A stretch of DNA of 64,000 bases from Acidovorax sp. (lineage in GTDB: Bacteria; Pseudomonadota; Gammaproteobacteria; Burkholderiales; Burkholderiaceae_C): contig JAUXZO010000073.1 of the NCBI GenBank assembly GCA_030692685.1, forward strand, positions 1 to 64,000. Reading direction: 5' to 3'. Below the pieces are notes generated by a model, which saw only the letters and a program-made list of their open reading frames with translations, was not told the origin of the DNA and did not search any database. Within the stretch, counting starts at the first letter, position 1; each line of letters begins with the position of its first letter. Position numbers and translations under genes: made by a program. Shown in pieces: positions 17,405 through 25,914 of the stretch.

Positions 17405-17574
17405 TGGCAGTGACCCCCACGATGCATGCCAAGCACACAAGCCCCTCTCCCCTCGCGGGAGAGGGGTTGGGGAGAGGGGGCGCAACCGACGCAGCGCTCG
17501 CATCGAAGACCCCCGCTCCCCGACCCACTCCCGCAAGGGGAGAGGGAGTAATTCCCAACCATGGATAACTCACC
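17405..17574. repeat. Paired C/G-rich palindromes between ureJ and ureB
   Basis: A perfect hairpin CCCCTCTCCC-CTCGC-GGGAGAGGGG at 17442-17466, followed by GGTTGGGGAGAGGG. A second, oppositely oriented partner lies at about 17512-17551 (GCTCCCCGACCCACTCCCGC...GGGGAGAGGG). The two units also form a larger inverted repeat. They lie inside an operon, so they may be processing or stabilising structures, or simply a repeat insertion. No gene is present. Confidence 0.7.
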
Positions 17575-17880
17575 ATGATCCCAGGCGAACTCTTTACCGA
17601 CGCGGGTGAACACCCGCTCAACACCGGCCGCCGCACGCTGACCGTGCTGGTGCGCAACACCGGCGACCGCCCCATCCAGGTGGGCTCGCACTACCACTTT
17701 GCCGAGACCAACAACGCACTGGGCTTTGACCGCGCCGCCGCACGCGGCATGCGGCTGAACATTGCGTCCGGCACGGCTGTGCGTTTTGAGCCCGGCCAGG
17801 AACGCACGGTGGAACTGGTGGACTACGCGGGCGACCGCCGCGTGTACGGCTTTCAAGGCCTGGTACACGGCGCGCTGTAA
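17575..17880 (+). CDS. ureB: Urease beta subunit
   Basis: A 101-residue protein beginning [19 protein letters not shown], with the family signatures [39 protein letters not shown] and TAVRFEPGQ. It is the standard small beta subunit of the urease trimer. It is separated from ureA by ureJ and from ureC by a dispersed palindrome, so the three structural genes are each spaced by extra material, although all are intact and co-oriented. Confidence 0.98.
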   Translation: MIPGELFTDAGEHPLNTGRRTLTVLVRNTGDRPIQVGSHYHFAETNNALGFDRAAARGMRLNIASGTAVRFEPGQERTVELVDYAGDRRVYGFQGLVHGAL

Positions 17881-17901
17881 AAATTTAAGCCAAAACAGCC
17901 T

Positions 17902-17926
17902 CTAGCGCTTATTGGATAAGCGCTAG
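17902..17926. repeat. Dispersed palindrome, copy C (between ureB and ureC)
   Basis: Perfect 10-bp arms CTAGCGCTTA / TAAGCGCTAG around the loop TTGGA, flanked by CCAAAACAGCCT and AGCTATCAAAAA. It lies within the urease transcription unit, so it cannot be a strong terminator here unless ureC has its own promoter. Confidence 0.85.
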
Positions 17927-17969
17927 CAGCTATCAAAAACATAGTTATCAGTTCTCGCGGAGCACACCC

Positions 17970-19715
17970 ATGGCAACCATTGGACGACGCGCCTACGCCG
18001 AAATGTTCGGCCCCACCGTGGGCGACCGCGTGCGCCTGGCCGACACCGAACTCCTCCTGGAGGTCGAGGCCGACCACACACTGCGTGCGGGCAGCTACGG
18101 CGAAGAGGTAAAGTTTGGCGGCGGCAAAACCATCCGCGACGGCATGGCGCAGAGCCAGCGTACCAACGCACAAGGTGCAGTGGATACGGTGCTGACCAAC
18201 GCGCTGGTCATCGACCACACAGGTATCTTCAAAGCTGACATCGGTCTGCGCGCAGGCCGCATTGCAGCCATTGGCAAAGCAGGCAACCCCGACACGCAAC
18301 CGGGCGTAGACATCATCATCGGCCCCGGCACCGAGGTCATCAGCTGCGAAGGCAACATCGTCACCGCAGGTGGCATCGACAGCCACATCCACTTCATCTG
18401 CCCCCAGCAAATCGAAGAAGCCCTGGCCAGCGGTGTGACCACCATGCTGGGCGGCGGCACGGGCCCCGCCACCGGCACGCTGGCCACCACCTGCACGTCG
18501 GGCCCCTTCAACCTGGAGCGCATGCTGCAAGCGGCCGACGCGTTCCCGATGAACCTGGGCTTTCTGGGCAAAGGCAACGCCAGCCTGCCCGACGCCCTGC
18601 ACGAGCAGATCAACGCAGGCGCCATTGGCCTGAAATTGCACGAAGACTGGGGCACCACACCGGCCGCCATCAGCAACTGCCTGGACGTGGCCGAAGAAAC
18701 CGACACGCAGGTCGCCATCCACTCTGACACGCTCAACGAATCGGGCTTTGTCGAGAACACGATTGCCGCCGTGGGCGGGCGCGGCATCTGCGCGTTTCAC
18801 ACCGAAGGCGCGGGCGGCGGCCATGCGCCCGACATCCTGCGTGTGGTGGGCGAAGACAACTTCTTGCCCAGCTCGACCAACCCCACCATGCCCTACACCG
18901 TCAACACGCTCGATGAGCATGTGGACATGCTCATGGTCTGCCACCACCTGGATGCCAGCATTGCCGAAGACCTGGCCTTTGCCGAAAGCCGCATCCGCAA
19001 AGAGACCATTGCCGCCGAAGACATCCTGCACGACCTGGGCGCCATCAGCATGATGTCGAGCGACAGCCAGGCCATGGGCCGCGTGGGCGAAGTCATCCTG
19101 CGCACTTGGCAGACCGCGCACAAGATGAAGGTGCAGCGCGGCTGGCTGGCTGGCGACACGCGGCCCGGAGGGACGCTTGGTGATCCTTCGCGCAACGACA
19201 ACTTCCGCATCAAGCGTTACGTGGCCAAGTACACCGTCAACCCCGCCATTGCGCACGGCATCAGCCACGAAGTGGGCTCGCTGGAGGTGGGCAAGTGGGC
19301 CGACATCGTGATCTGGAAACCCGCGTTCTTTGGCGTGAAACCCGCGCTCATCCTCAAAGGCGGGCTGATCGCCATGGCCGCCATGGGCGACCCCAATGCC
19401 TCCATCCCCACGCCCCAGCCCGTGCACTACCGCCCCATGTTCGGCGCGTTTGGCGGGGCCCTTGCCAAGACCTCGCTCACCTTCGTGTCGCAGGCGGGGC
19501 TCAACGCGGGCATTGGCGAACGCTTTGGCCTGCGCAAAACACTGAGCGCTGTGCGCAACATCCGTGGCGTGCGCAAGCAGCACATGGTGCACAACAGCTA
19601 CACGCCCAAGATGGAGATCGACGCGCAGACCTATTCGGTGCGGGCCGACGGCCAGTTGCTGACCTGCGAGCCCGCCACCGTGCTGCCCATGGCGCAGCGC
19701 TACTTTTTGTTCTGA
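17970..19715 (+). CDS. ureC: Urease alpha subunit (catalytic)
   Basis: A 581-residue catalytic subunit. The nickel ligands are present: HIHF in [13 protein letters not shown], the Lys to be carbamylated in [10 protein letters not shown], further His in [12 protein letters not shown] and [13 protein letters not shown], and the Asp in [10 protein letters not shown]. The mobile flap has the catalytic His in MVCHHLD. It is slightly long, with a loop of about 8-10 extra residues ([13 protein letters not shown]) before [10 protein letters not shown], where many ureases are shorter. It ends normally in [15 protein letters not shown] precedes the start. Confidence 0.98.
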   Translation: MATIGRRAYAEMFGPTVGDRVRLADTELLLEVEADHTLRAGSYGEEVKFGGGKTIRDGMAQSQRTNAQGAVDTVLTNALVIDHTGIFKADIGLRAGRIAAIGKAGNPDTQPGVDIIIGPGTEVISCEGNIVTAGGIDSHIHFICPQQIEEALASGVTTMLGGGTGPATGTLATTCTSGPFNLERMLQAADAFPMNLGFLGKGNASLPDALHEQINAGAIGLKLHEDWGTTPAAISNCLDVAEETDTQVAIHSDTLNESGFVENTIAAVGGRGICAFHTEGAGGGHAPDILRVVGEDNFLPSSTNPTMPYTVNTLDEHVDMLMVCHHLDASIAEDLAFAESRIRKETIAAEDILHDLGAISMMSSDSQAMGRVGEVILRTWQTAHKMKVQRGWLAGDTRPGGTLGDPSRNDNFRIKRYVAKYTVNPAIAHGISHEVGSLEVGKWADIVIWKPAFFGVKPALILKGGLIAMAAMGDPNASIPTPQPVHYRPMFGAFGGALAKTSLTFVSQAGLNAGIGERFGLRKTLSAVRNIRGVRKQHMVHNSYTPKMEIDAQTYSVRADGQLLTCEPATVLPMAQRYFLF

Positions 19716-19756
19716 CCGATTGCTTGTTAATTGATTGTTGCTTGATTGATTGCCCC

Positions 19757-20245
19757 ATGGCCGAAGCCACCGCACTGCTGCACATCCGCCTGGACGACCT
19801 GCGCGACCCTCGCATTGAAGCGTTCATGCAAGAGCACCTTGTGGATATGCGCGCCGTGTCGCCACCAGAAAGCGTGCACGCGCTGGACATGGCGCAACTG
19901 CGCCAGCCCGACATCGCCTTCTGGTCGGCCTGGGTGCCCGAGGACAACAGCGACACGCTGGTGGGCACCGGCGCCCTCCGGCGGCTCAGTGCCACGCATG
20001 CAGAGCTCAAATCCATGCGCACCAGCACCCGTTACCGGGGCCAAGGCATTGCCCGCCAGTTGCTGCACCATTTGCTGCTCGAAGCCCGCGCTCGCGGCTT
20101 TCAACGACTAAGCTTGGAGACGGGGCCACAGCCCTTTTTTGAGCCCGCGCGCCAACTGTATTTTCAGCACGGTTTTGTCGAATGCGGCCCCTTTGCCGAC
20201 TACGGCCCAGACCCCTACAGCTTCTTCATGACGCGCTTGCTTTAA
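19757..20245 (+). CDS. GNAT-family N-acetyltransferase
   Basis: A 162-residue acetyltransferase. The acetyl-CoA binding motif is in MRTSTRYRGQGIARQLLHHLL (R/Q-x-x-G-x-G/A pattern), followed by the C-terminal GFVECGPFADYGPDPYSFFMTR seen in this GNAT subgroup. It would acetylate a small molecule or a protein amine; the substrate is unknown. It sits 41 bp after ureC and before ureE, in the same direction, so it is probably co-transcribed with urease. It is not a known urease accessory factor. The spacer before it contains short TTGATTG direct repeats. Confidence 0.85.
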   Translation: MAEATALLHIRLDDLRDPRIEAFMQEHLVDMRAVSPPESVHALDMAQLRQPDIAFWSAWVPEDNSDTLVGTGALRRLSATHAELKSMRTSTRYRGQGIARQLLHHLLLEARARGFQRLSLETGPQPFFEPARQLYFQHGFVECGPFADYGPDPYSFFMTRLL

Positions 20246-20318
20246 CCCAAGCGCGCCATCGACCTTGCGTGCCAGCCCACAATGCACGCTTTGGCCCGCA
20301 GCTACCAAACCAACACCC

Positions 20319-21074
20319 ATGATCCAAGCCTCCAAACTCATCCCCCAAGGCAAGGGCCTTGCGCCCGTGCTGGTCAAGCGCGCCACCACCATCGAGCTGG
20401 ACTGGGATGTGCGCCAGAAAAGCCGCTTTGCCGCCACCGACTCGGCCGGGCGCGAGCTGGGCATCTTTTTGCCACGCGGCACCCTGGTGCGCGGCGGCGA
20501 TGTGCTGGTGGCCGAAGACGGCTCCATGGTCCGCGTGATCGCGGCGCCGCAGCCGGTGCTGGTCATCACCCATTGCAAGAACCACGGCACCCCGTTTGAC
20601 CTGACCCGCGCCGCCTACCACCTGGGCAATCGCCATGTGCCCATCGAGCTGCAGCCCGACCACCTCAAGATCGAGCCCGACCACGTGCTGGCCGACATGC
20701 TGCGTGCGATGCACCTGATCGTGAACGCGACGGATGCGCCGTTTGAACCAGAAGGCGGCGCTTATGCTGCGGGGCACGGCGGTGGACACCACCATGAGCA
20801 TGAGCATGAGCATGACCATGACCATGGGCATAGCCACGATCAAGGGCACAGCCATGAGCCTCATGAAACGCATGGCCATGACCACGGACACGCGCCAGAA
20901 GCCTCACACGCGCACAGCCATGGTGATGGACACGACCACGCCCACGCCCACGCCCAAGATCCTTCGCAAGCCTCGCAGGTTCTGACACCTTCCCGCGCAC
21001 GCCCCATCCCCATCCCGGTGGTCGCGCAACAGCAAGGCCACGTGCACGGCCCCCACTGCAACCACGACCATTGA
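20319..21074 (+). CDS. ureE: Urease accessory nickel metallochaperone UreE with very long His-rich tail
   Basis: A 251-residue protein. The N-terminal peptide-binding domain (TTIELDWDVRQKSRFAATDSAG region) and the C-terminal metal-binding domain (ITHCKNHG...YHLGNRHVPIEL...PDHVLADML) are typical UreE, which delivers nickel to the UreDFG complex. The last about 95 residues are an extended tail with about 30 histidines in HGH, HDH and HEH repeats, much longer than the short tail of Klebsiella UreE. That suggests nickel storage. Part of the tail is encoded by a tandem hexanucleotide (CATGAG/CATGAC) near 20793-20830. The start at 20319 precedes the first conserved residues. Confidence 0.96.
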   Translation: MIQASKLIPQGKGLAPVLVKRATTIELDWDVRQKSRFAATDSAGRELGIFLPRGTLVRGGDVLVAEDGSMVRVIAAPQPVLVITHCKNHGTPFDLTRAAYHLGNRHVPIELQPDHLKIEPDHVLADMLRAMHLIVNATDAPFEPEGGAYAAGHGGGHHHEHEHEHDHDHGHSHDQGHSHEPHETHGHDHGHAPEASHAHSHGDGHDHAHAHAQDPSQASQVLTPSRARPIPIPVVAQQQGHVHGPHCNHDH

Positions 21075-21104
21075 CCGTGACCGTGGCCATGACTTCCGTC
21101 ACCA

Positions 21105-21176
21105 CCGTTCGGGCTGAGCCTGTCGAAGCCAGAGCACGGCGCTGCGCCAGCCCCTCGACCCGCTCCGGGCGAACGG
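21105..21176. repeat. GTTCGGGCTGAGC-type palindrome between ureE and ureF
   Basis: CCGTTCGGGCTGAGCCTGTC then GAAGCC on the left is answered by CCCTCGACCCGCTCC and GGGCGAACGG on the right, giving an imperfect inverted repeat around about 20 bp of loop. It is the same family as the near-perfect copy at 63417-63476. Confidence 0.75.
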
Positions 21177-21185
21177 CACGATGAG

Positions 21186-21905
21186 ATGAGAAACGTGCGC
21201 CCAGACCGCCCCGCCCCCTTGCCCGCAGCCAGCCTGCTGCAGCTCATCTGGCTCGCCTCCCCCGCGCTGCCCGTGGGAGGTTTTTCGTATTCCGAAGGGC
21301 TCGAAAGCGCCATTGAAAACGCAGGCATCGCCAGCGAGTCTGCCGTGGCCGATTGGCTGCTGGACCAGCTGCACATCACCCAGTCCCGTGGCGACATGGC
21401 CCTGATCGCCAAGGCCGTGGGCGCCTGGCGCCGCGCCGACTGGGACCATGTGCGCGAACTCAACAACTGGGTGCTGCACACCCGCGAAACCAGCGAACTG
21501 CGGCTGCAGTCCGAGCAAATGGGCCGATCCATGGCCGACTGGCTGCGCAACCAGAACCTGGGCGATGAACAGGCCTTGCCAGCCATCCGCCACCTGGCCG
21601 CCCTGCCCCCCACGTACCCCGTGGCATTTGCGCTGGCCGCCTCCACCACCCAGGCGCCCGTGCGCGACGTGCTGCTGGCCTACGCCTTTGGCTGGGCTGA
21701 AAACATGGTGCAGGCCGCCCTCAAATCCATGCAACTGGGCCAAAGCGCAGGCCAGCGCATCCTGGCAAAACTGGCAGACGCCATCCCCGCAGCCGCAGAC
21801 CACGCCATCGCCCTGATGGACAGCGAGCGCCAGGCCTTCTCCCCCATGCTGGCCATCCTGAGTGCCCAGCATGAAGTGCAATATTCAAGACTTTTTCGCT
21901 CCTAG
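21186..21905 (+). CDS. ureF: Urease accessory protein UreF
   Basis: A 239-residue all-helical accessory protein that bridges UreD and UreG during nickel insertion and acts as a checkpoint on UreG GTPase activity. Family motifs are [16 protein letters not shown] near the N-terminus, [17 protein letters not shown] in the middle and [22 protein letters not shown] toward the C-terminus. It follows ureE after a palindromic repeat and lies 50 bp ahead of ureG. Several ATG codons precede the conserved part; 21186 is the one that keeps the family N-terminus. Confidence 0.96.
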   Translation: MRNVRPDRPAPLPAASLLQLIWLASPALPVGGFSYSEGLESAIENAGIASESAVADWLLDQLHITQSRGDMALIAKAVGAWRRADWDHVRELNNWVLHTRETSELRLQSEQMGRSMADWLRNQNLGDEQALPAIRHLAALPPTYPVAFALAASTTQAPVRDVLLAYAFGWAENMVQAALKSMQLGQSAGQRILAKLADAIPAAADHAIALMDSERQAFSPMLAILSAQHEVQYSRLFRS

Positions 21906-21955
21906 CGCACGCCCCGCCTGCGCAAGAAGCTATAAATTTAATAGTAAACAACGCC

Positions 21956-22618
21956 ATGACCACCGCACTGCACCACATCGCCAACCGCACTAAAAATCTG
22001 CCCCCCTTGCGCGTAGGCATCGGCGGCCCCGTGGGCTCCGGCAAAACCACGCTGCTCGAAATGCTGTGCAAAGCCATGCGCGACGACTACGACCTCATCG
22101 CCATCACCAACGACATCTACACCAAGGAAGACCAGCGCCTGCTCACCGTCAGCGGCGCCCTGCCCGCCGAGCGCATCCTGGGTGTGGAAACCGGCGGCTG
22201 CCCCCACACCGCCATCCGCGAAGACTGCTCCATCAACCTCGAAGCCATCGACCGCATGCTGGGCGAGTTCCCCAATGCCGACATCGTGTTTGTCGAAAGC
22301 GGCGGCGACAACCTTGCCGCCACCTTCAGCCCCGAACTCAGCGACCTCACCATCTACGTCATCGACGTTGCCGCCGGCGAAAAAATACCGCGCAAAGGCG
22401 GCCCTGGCATCACCAAAAGCGATTTGTTCATCATCAACAAAACCGACCTCGCCCCCCACGTGGGCGCCAACCTGGACGTGATGCACGCCGACACCACCCG
22501 CATGCGCACCAACGCTCAGGGCGTGCTCAAGCCGTTTGTGATGACCAACCTCAAGACCCTGGCGGGCGTGGCCGATGTGGTGAAGTTCATTGAGACGCGG
22601 GGCATGCTGAATAAGTAA
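21956..22618 (+). CDS. ureG: Urease accessory GTPase UreG
   Basis: A 220-residue SIMIBI GTPase that powers nickel delivery to urease. The P-loop is [13 protein letters not shown], the nickel-binding Cys-Pro-His is in [15 protein letters not shown], the Walker B/G3 region is [12 protein letters not shown] and the guanine-specific motif is [11 protein letters not shown]. The gene is intact and ends in GMLNK, but the last about 190 bp (from 22429) recur at 25556 beyond a 3-kb island. The displaced copy ends differently ([10 protein letters not shown]). The C-terminus seen here may therefore have been supplied by the inserted DNA. Confidence 0.97.
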   Translation: MTTALHHIANRTKNLPPLRVGIGGPVGSGKTTLLEMLCKAMRDDYDLIAITNDIYTKEDQRLLTVSGALPAERILGVETGGCPHTAIREDCSINLEAIDRMLGEFPNADIVFVESGGDNLAATFSPELSDLTIYVIDVAAGEKIPRKGGPGITKSDLFIINKTDLAPHVGANLDVMHADTTRMRTNAQGVLKPFVMTNLKTLAGVADVVKFIETRGMLNK

Positions 22619-22624
22619 GGTCCC
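22429..22624. repeat. Left copy of the ureG 3'-end direct repeat
   Basis: About 195 bp starting CATCATCAACAAAACCGACC, matching 25556-25751 in direct orientation with roughly six differences in the coding part. Similarity fades a few bases past the ureG stop codon. With its partner it brackets the island at 22625-25555. Confidence 0.9.
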
Positions 22625-22742
22625 GTCAGATACCCGAGGGGTAGCTTGAAGGGTAATGGAGCTTGACTAGCTGCGATGCGAGACCGAGCCTCAAGACTGT
22701 GAACAGGGGATGACTGCTAACCCCCACTCGCTGCAAGATGGC

Positions 22743-23630
22743 CTATGCTGGCTGCGGAATTTTTGATGCCAGTGGTATTCCGTCCATTCCATCTGACAGC
22801 AAACTTCGAAAGCAGTCGTAGCAGGCGCGTGCGCGGCGGTATTGCTCCAGGTTTGCAGTGCATGCTTCCTCCATATCGAGTGGCAGGGTGCCGCCCCACC
22901 CATACCCCACAGACATTCGCCCCGGGATGCGCACGATTTCATAGGTTCCGTTCGCCTGTTTCTTGTGTTCGGTCGCTGGTTTCACGGATCTAACCACGGC
23001 CCTGGTCACCCCAATTCCCAGTCGCGGTCCAATTGCATGGCTTGTACGATTGCGGTAGTCCGAGGTGGCCGATCTGTAGTCTTGAGCGTCCAGCAAACAA
23101 ATCAAGCTAACAAAGTCTTTGGCTGCTGGCCAGGGAGCCAAGAGCTTTAGCAAACGCTGCTCCTTCTGCCTCCTGGTCAGGTGCCGAGGTTTCTCGTCAT
23201 GCTTTGTAGGATCGCCGTCGATGTGATCTGGATAGTTTGCCTCCTGTGCAAGACGCACTTGATGCATCGAGTTCGTAGCAACGAAGGTGAACGTGTCGCG
23301 CATAGCGCTCGGAAGAAGTAGGCACTGATGCGCAAGCGCCTCCAGAAATTCTCGGCGTAGTTCCCATGCATCCTCTTGTTCGTAGCCTGCGATGATGGAA
23401 TTCCACACCCTCCAGCGACGCAGCGACCCGAGCCAATGATTGAGTAGATTTGTGAGTTCTCGAAGTTCGTCCTTGACCATCTCAGCCCCGAACAGAGACC
23501 ATCGGTGCTGGTCAATCTGCTCAAAATGGTAAGACAGATAACGCTCCGGTGGCCCCATGTCGCCCGCATCCCAACGGACGAGGTACGCATCGAATGCCGT
23601 GCGTAGAAGCGTGGAATACTTTATGTCCAT
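22743..23630 (-). CDS. Hypothetical protein with a HEPN-like R-x4-H motif
   Basis: A 295-residue soluble, mostly helical protein that I do not recognise. Residues 193-198 read RNRTSH within DYRNRTSHAIGPRLG, the R-x4-H pattern preceded by acidic and aromatic residues found in HEPN domains, many of which are RNases or toxin-like proteins of defence systems. The N-terminal half is rich in Trp, Leu and Arg helices (LLNHWLGSLRRWRVWNSI). No antitoxin-like nucleotidyltransferase is adjacent. It is divergent from the 68-aa gene. The HEPN suggestion rests on one motif and needs a structure prediction. Confidence 0.55.
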   Translation of the reverse strand: MDIKYSTLLRTAFDAYLVRWDAGDMGPPERYLSYHFEQIDQHRWSLFGAEMVKDELRELTNLLNHWLGSLRRWRVWNSIIAGYEQEDAWELRREFLEALAHQCLLLPSAMRDTFTFVATNSMHQVRLAQEANYPDHIDGDPTKHDEKPRHLTRRQKEQRLLKLLAPWPAAKDFVSLICLLDAQDYRSATSDYRNRTSHAIGPRLGIGVTRAVVRSVKPATEHKKQANGTYEIVRIPGRMSVGYGWGGTLPLDMEEACTANLEQYRRARACYDCFRSLLSDGMDGIPLASKIPQPA

Positions 23631-23671
23631 GAACAGCGTACAAGTAACTGCATCAAGAATACAAGGAAGAT

Positions 23672-23878
23672 ATGCGGTTCATTGAACTTGAACATCTGGG
23701 AAAGCGCTATCGCGCCGACTACAGCGTTGACGATGGCGTCTTCACGGTGTTCGGGGACACGGGACATCAGTCCACTCAGACAGGAGGGATGACGGAAGAA
23801 CAGACGGCAAGACTATTGTTGCGCGGCCTCATTCGAGTGGGTAGCGCCAAGCCTGTTGATAACACCAAGGCGGAATGA
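23672..23878 (+). CDS. Small hypothetical protein (68 aa)
   Basis: A 68-residue acidic/neutral protein (MRFIELEHLGKRYRADYSVD...) with a predicted beta-rich first half and a helix at TEEQTARLLLRGLIRVG. A strong AAGGAAG site lies just upstream of the ATG, which supports it as a real gene. It is the first plus-strand gene of the island, 12 bp before the DUF2971 gene. No function can be assigned. Confidence 0.6.
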   Translation: MRFIELEHLGKRYRADYSVDDGVFTVFGDTGHQSTQTGGMTEEQTARLLLRGLIRVGSAKPVDNTKAE

Positions 23879-23890
23879 TTACGCCGCCTC

Positions 23891-24850
23891 ATGTGCCGAC
23901 CTATGCAGCCTGACTTCTCGCTCTCTATGACATACCCAGATGGGGAAGACAGGCCACCGGTGTGCGACTCCAGCGCAATCCTTAGCGCCTTCAACATGTC
24001 TGCACTCGCATCGGAATACATGAAGCGACCGTTAAAGTGGCGTCGCCAGGCGGGAACACGTGGAAGGAACTGGGCTGCGACCGAGCCCCCTATACATATC
24101 TATAAATATCGCCAAATCGTCGCCGCCGACCTTCAATCAATTGATCGAACTCGGCAACTATTGGTTCATGGACGTATTTGGTTTGCTGATCCGTCTTCGC
24201 TAAATGACCTTCACGACATGCACTTCAAGCTGGAGCTTGATCCCAACCCGCAGGTGCGTAGAGATTGGGTCAAACGAAATGCCCACTTGCTACCACAAAT
24301 GTCCCCTGCCCAAAGGCTTCAAGAGCAGCAAAGGCTGATGCGGGCATCTCTAACTCCGGAATTGGAATCAGCATTCACCGCCGACATGGACGCAAACATG
24401 GGTGTGTTCTGCGCTTCACAAGACCCCAGAAATGAGCCAATGTGGGCACACTATGCGGCAGATCACCAGGGGATTTGCGTTCAACTCGATACCAGTCAAG
24501 ATGAACTTTCCCTGCTTCTCAAAAAGGTTCAATATTCAACTCAGTTTCCCATCCTCCGCATCCCTCACTCGTCAAATGAAGATCAGGAGCACTTTCTCTT
24601 CAAGTCCACGGAGTGGGCATACGAACGAGAATGGCGCGTGGTGGTACCACGCAATCGCTTCTCAGTCGAATTACGACCACCGACTATTGCAGGCGTGATT
24701 CTGGGGACCCGATCTAGTGAAGCCACGCGCAGCGCTGTTGAAGCCTTGAATGGGGAACGAGTCAAACTGAGGCGGCCACCATTCAAGATCTACCAAGCAG
24801 CCCAGCACAAAGATCGTTACGGCGTGCGGATCACCGAGATTCGCGCGTAG
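23891..24850 (+). CDS. DUF2971 domain protein
   Basis: A 319-residue protein. From about residue 68 it shows the DUF2971 pattern: IHIYKYRQI, then LLVHGRIWFADPSSLND, GVFCASQDPRNEPMWAHYAADHQGICVQLD, and FLFKSTEWAYEREWRVVVP. DUF2971 proteins are widespread in accessory and defence-rich regions, but their activity is unknown. The first about 65 residues have no recognisable domain and the true start may be one of the later ATG codons. It is followed 38 bp later by the membrane coiled-coil gene, so the two probably form an operon. Confidence 0.78.
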   Translation: MCRPMQPDFSLSMTYPDGEDRPPVCDSSAILSAFNMSALASEYMKRPLKWRRQAGTRGRNWAATEPPIHIYKYRQIVAADLQSIDRTRQLLVHGRIWFADPSSLNDLHDMHFKLELDPNPQVRRDWVKRNAHLLPQMSPAQRLQEQQRLMRASLTPELESAFTADMDANMGVFCASQDPRNEPMWAHYAADHQGICVQLDTSQDELSLLLKKVQYSTQFPILRIPHSSNEDQEHFLFKSTEWAYEREWRVVVPRNRFSVELRPPTIAGVILGTRSSEATRSAVEALNGERVKLRRPPFKIYQAAQHKDRYGVRITEIRA

Positions 24851-24888
24851 CAATCTCGTGCATGAGCACTCCATAGAAAGGAGCAGGT

Positions 24889-25500
24889 GTGACACCAGAA
24901 CAAATTCAGGCAATGGCCAAAGGCATTGTCGATGCCAATGCTGGGCCAACTTGGTGGGTGCATCTCATCATGATTCTGTTGGCAGGCGGTGCGGCATACC
25001 TCGGCACTTACCTTGCAGAAAAAGGGAAAAATTTAGCAACTAAAGAAGACGTTGAGAAGATTACGGACAAGGTTGAGGCAGTAAAACGCCAACATCAAGA
25101 AGTGCTTGAGAACCTGAAGGCAGGTCACCAACTACGCATGGTGGCTGCCGAGCGGCGTCTGCAGGCACATCAAGAGGCTTTCACAATGTGGCGCGAATTG
25201 TTTTCCGCCATGCACACGCCGGAAGTCACAGCAGCAGTTCGGAGGTGCACCCAGTGGTGGGAGAAAAACTGTGTGTACCTGGGACCCAAGAGCCATCACG
25301 CGTTCTTCGATGCCTTTTGGGCCGCCGCCATCCACAGCGATTTGCTAGCCAATCGATCCCCTGCTTCAGAGATCACCGGCAACTGGAAGAAGATAGCAGC
25401 AGCGCCCAATATCATCCTTGAAGAGGTTGCCCTCCCACCTCTGAAGGTGCCCGTTGACGATATGGCAGGCGTGGACGAGTACGGGCGAAAGGCTCAGTAA
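24889..25500 (+). CDS. Membrane-anchored coiled-coil hypothetical protein
   Basis: A 203-residue protein starting at a GTG with AAAGGAGCAG just upstream. It has one membrane segment (about residues 22-42, [20 protein letters not shown]) followed by a charged coiled coil ([20 protein letters not shown]) and a helical C-terminal domain with several Trp residues. The [10 protein letters not shown]-type linker recurs in small membrane proteins of accessory regions. Function is unknown. It ends 55 bp before the duplicated ureG fragment. Confidence 0.68.
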   Translation: MTPEQIQAMAKGIVDANAGPTWWVHLIMILLAGGAAYLGTYLAEKGKNLATKEDVEKITDKVEAVKRQHQEVLENLKAGHQLRMVAAERRLQAHQEAFTMWRELFSAMHTPEVTAAVRRCTQWWEKNCVYLGPKSHHAFFDAFWAAAIHSDLLANRSPASEITGNWKKIAAAPNIILEEVALPPLKVPVDDMAGVDEYGRKAQ

Positions 25501-25555
25501 CGACTAGTCCGCCTTCAATGCACGAGCCAGCGCTGCGCCTACCTACCGCCCGACC

Positions 25556-25763
25556 CATCATCAACAAAACCGACCTCGCCCCCCACGTGGGCGCCAACCT
25601 GGACGTGATGCACGCCGACACCACCCGCATGCGTACCAACGCTCAGGGCGTGCTCAAGCCGTTTGTGATGACCAACCTGAAAACCTTGGCGGGCGTGGCC
25701 GACGTGGTGAAGTTCATCGAGACGCGGGGCATGCTGCAAAAGTCAGGCCCCACAGTCGGCTAG
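25556..25763 (+). pseudogene. Duplicated 3' fragment of ureG
   Basis: A direct copy of the last third of ureG (from [16 protein letters not shown] onward), about 97% identical to 22429-22615, lacking the P-loop and nickel motif. The frame stays open and ends ten residues later than the intact gene ([13 protein letters not shown]). The few differences from the intact gene are mostly at third codon positions, so both copies come from real ureG alleles. I interpret it as the original gene end displaced by the island. Confidence 0.9.
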
Positions 25764-25782
25764 AATTCGCGCCTTCCCTCCC

Positions 25783-25870
25783 GGAGACTTGGGTGAGTGG
25801 TTTAAACCAGCAGTCTTGAAAACTGCCGACGGGCAACCGTCCGTGAGTTCGAATCTCACAGTCTCCGCCA
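25783..25870 (+). tRNA. tRNA-Ser (anticodon TGA)
   Basis: An 88-nt gene with CCA encoded. The acceptor stem is GGAGACT / AGTCTCC, the anticodon stem-loop is CAGTCTTGAAAACTG with anticodon TGA, there is a long serine-type variable arm (GACGGGCAACCGTC), and the T arm is GTGAGTTCGAATCTCAC. It lies 19 bp after the duplicated ureG fragment and is followed by a strong terminator. Confidence 0.97.
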
Positions 25871-25882
25871 GAACATAAAAAC

Positions 25883-25914
25883 AAACGGGCCCTTGCGGCC
25901 CGTTTCGCTTTTTT
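25883..25914 (+). terminator. Rho-independent terminator after tRNA-Ser
   Basis: AAACGGGCC-CTTGC-GGCCCGTTT hairpin followed by CGCTTTTTT, 13 bp after the tRNA CCA end. Confidence 0.9.

Larger units (their letters stand above)
22625..25555. other. Accessory island between duplicated ureG ends
   Basis: A segment of about 2.9 kb with visibly lower GC and codon use unlike the neighbouring urease genes. It holds four genes of unknown or vague function and no integrase, transposase or plasmid gene. Its left 118 bp (22625-22742) contain no gene I can support. It is bounded by direct copies of the ureG 3' end and lies just left of tRNA-Ser, both common features of integrated DNA. Confidence 0.75.

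Noticed and set aside
17853-19775. A 640-residue minus-strand frame opposite ureC
   Set aside because: Shadow of ureC; no start signal and no recognisable domain.
20793-20830. Short tandem repeats that could suggest a CRISPR-like array
   Set aside because: They are hexanucleotide repeats encoding the UreE His tail, with no spacers. No CRISPR array or cas gene was seen anywhere.
25518-25763. The duplicated ureG fragment as a separate functional gene
   Set aside because: It lacks the P-loop and Cys-Pro-His nickel motif and has no ribosome site at a usable start.
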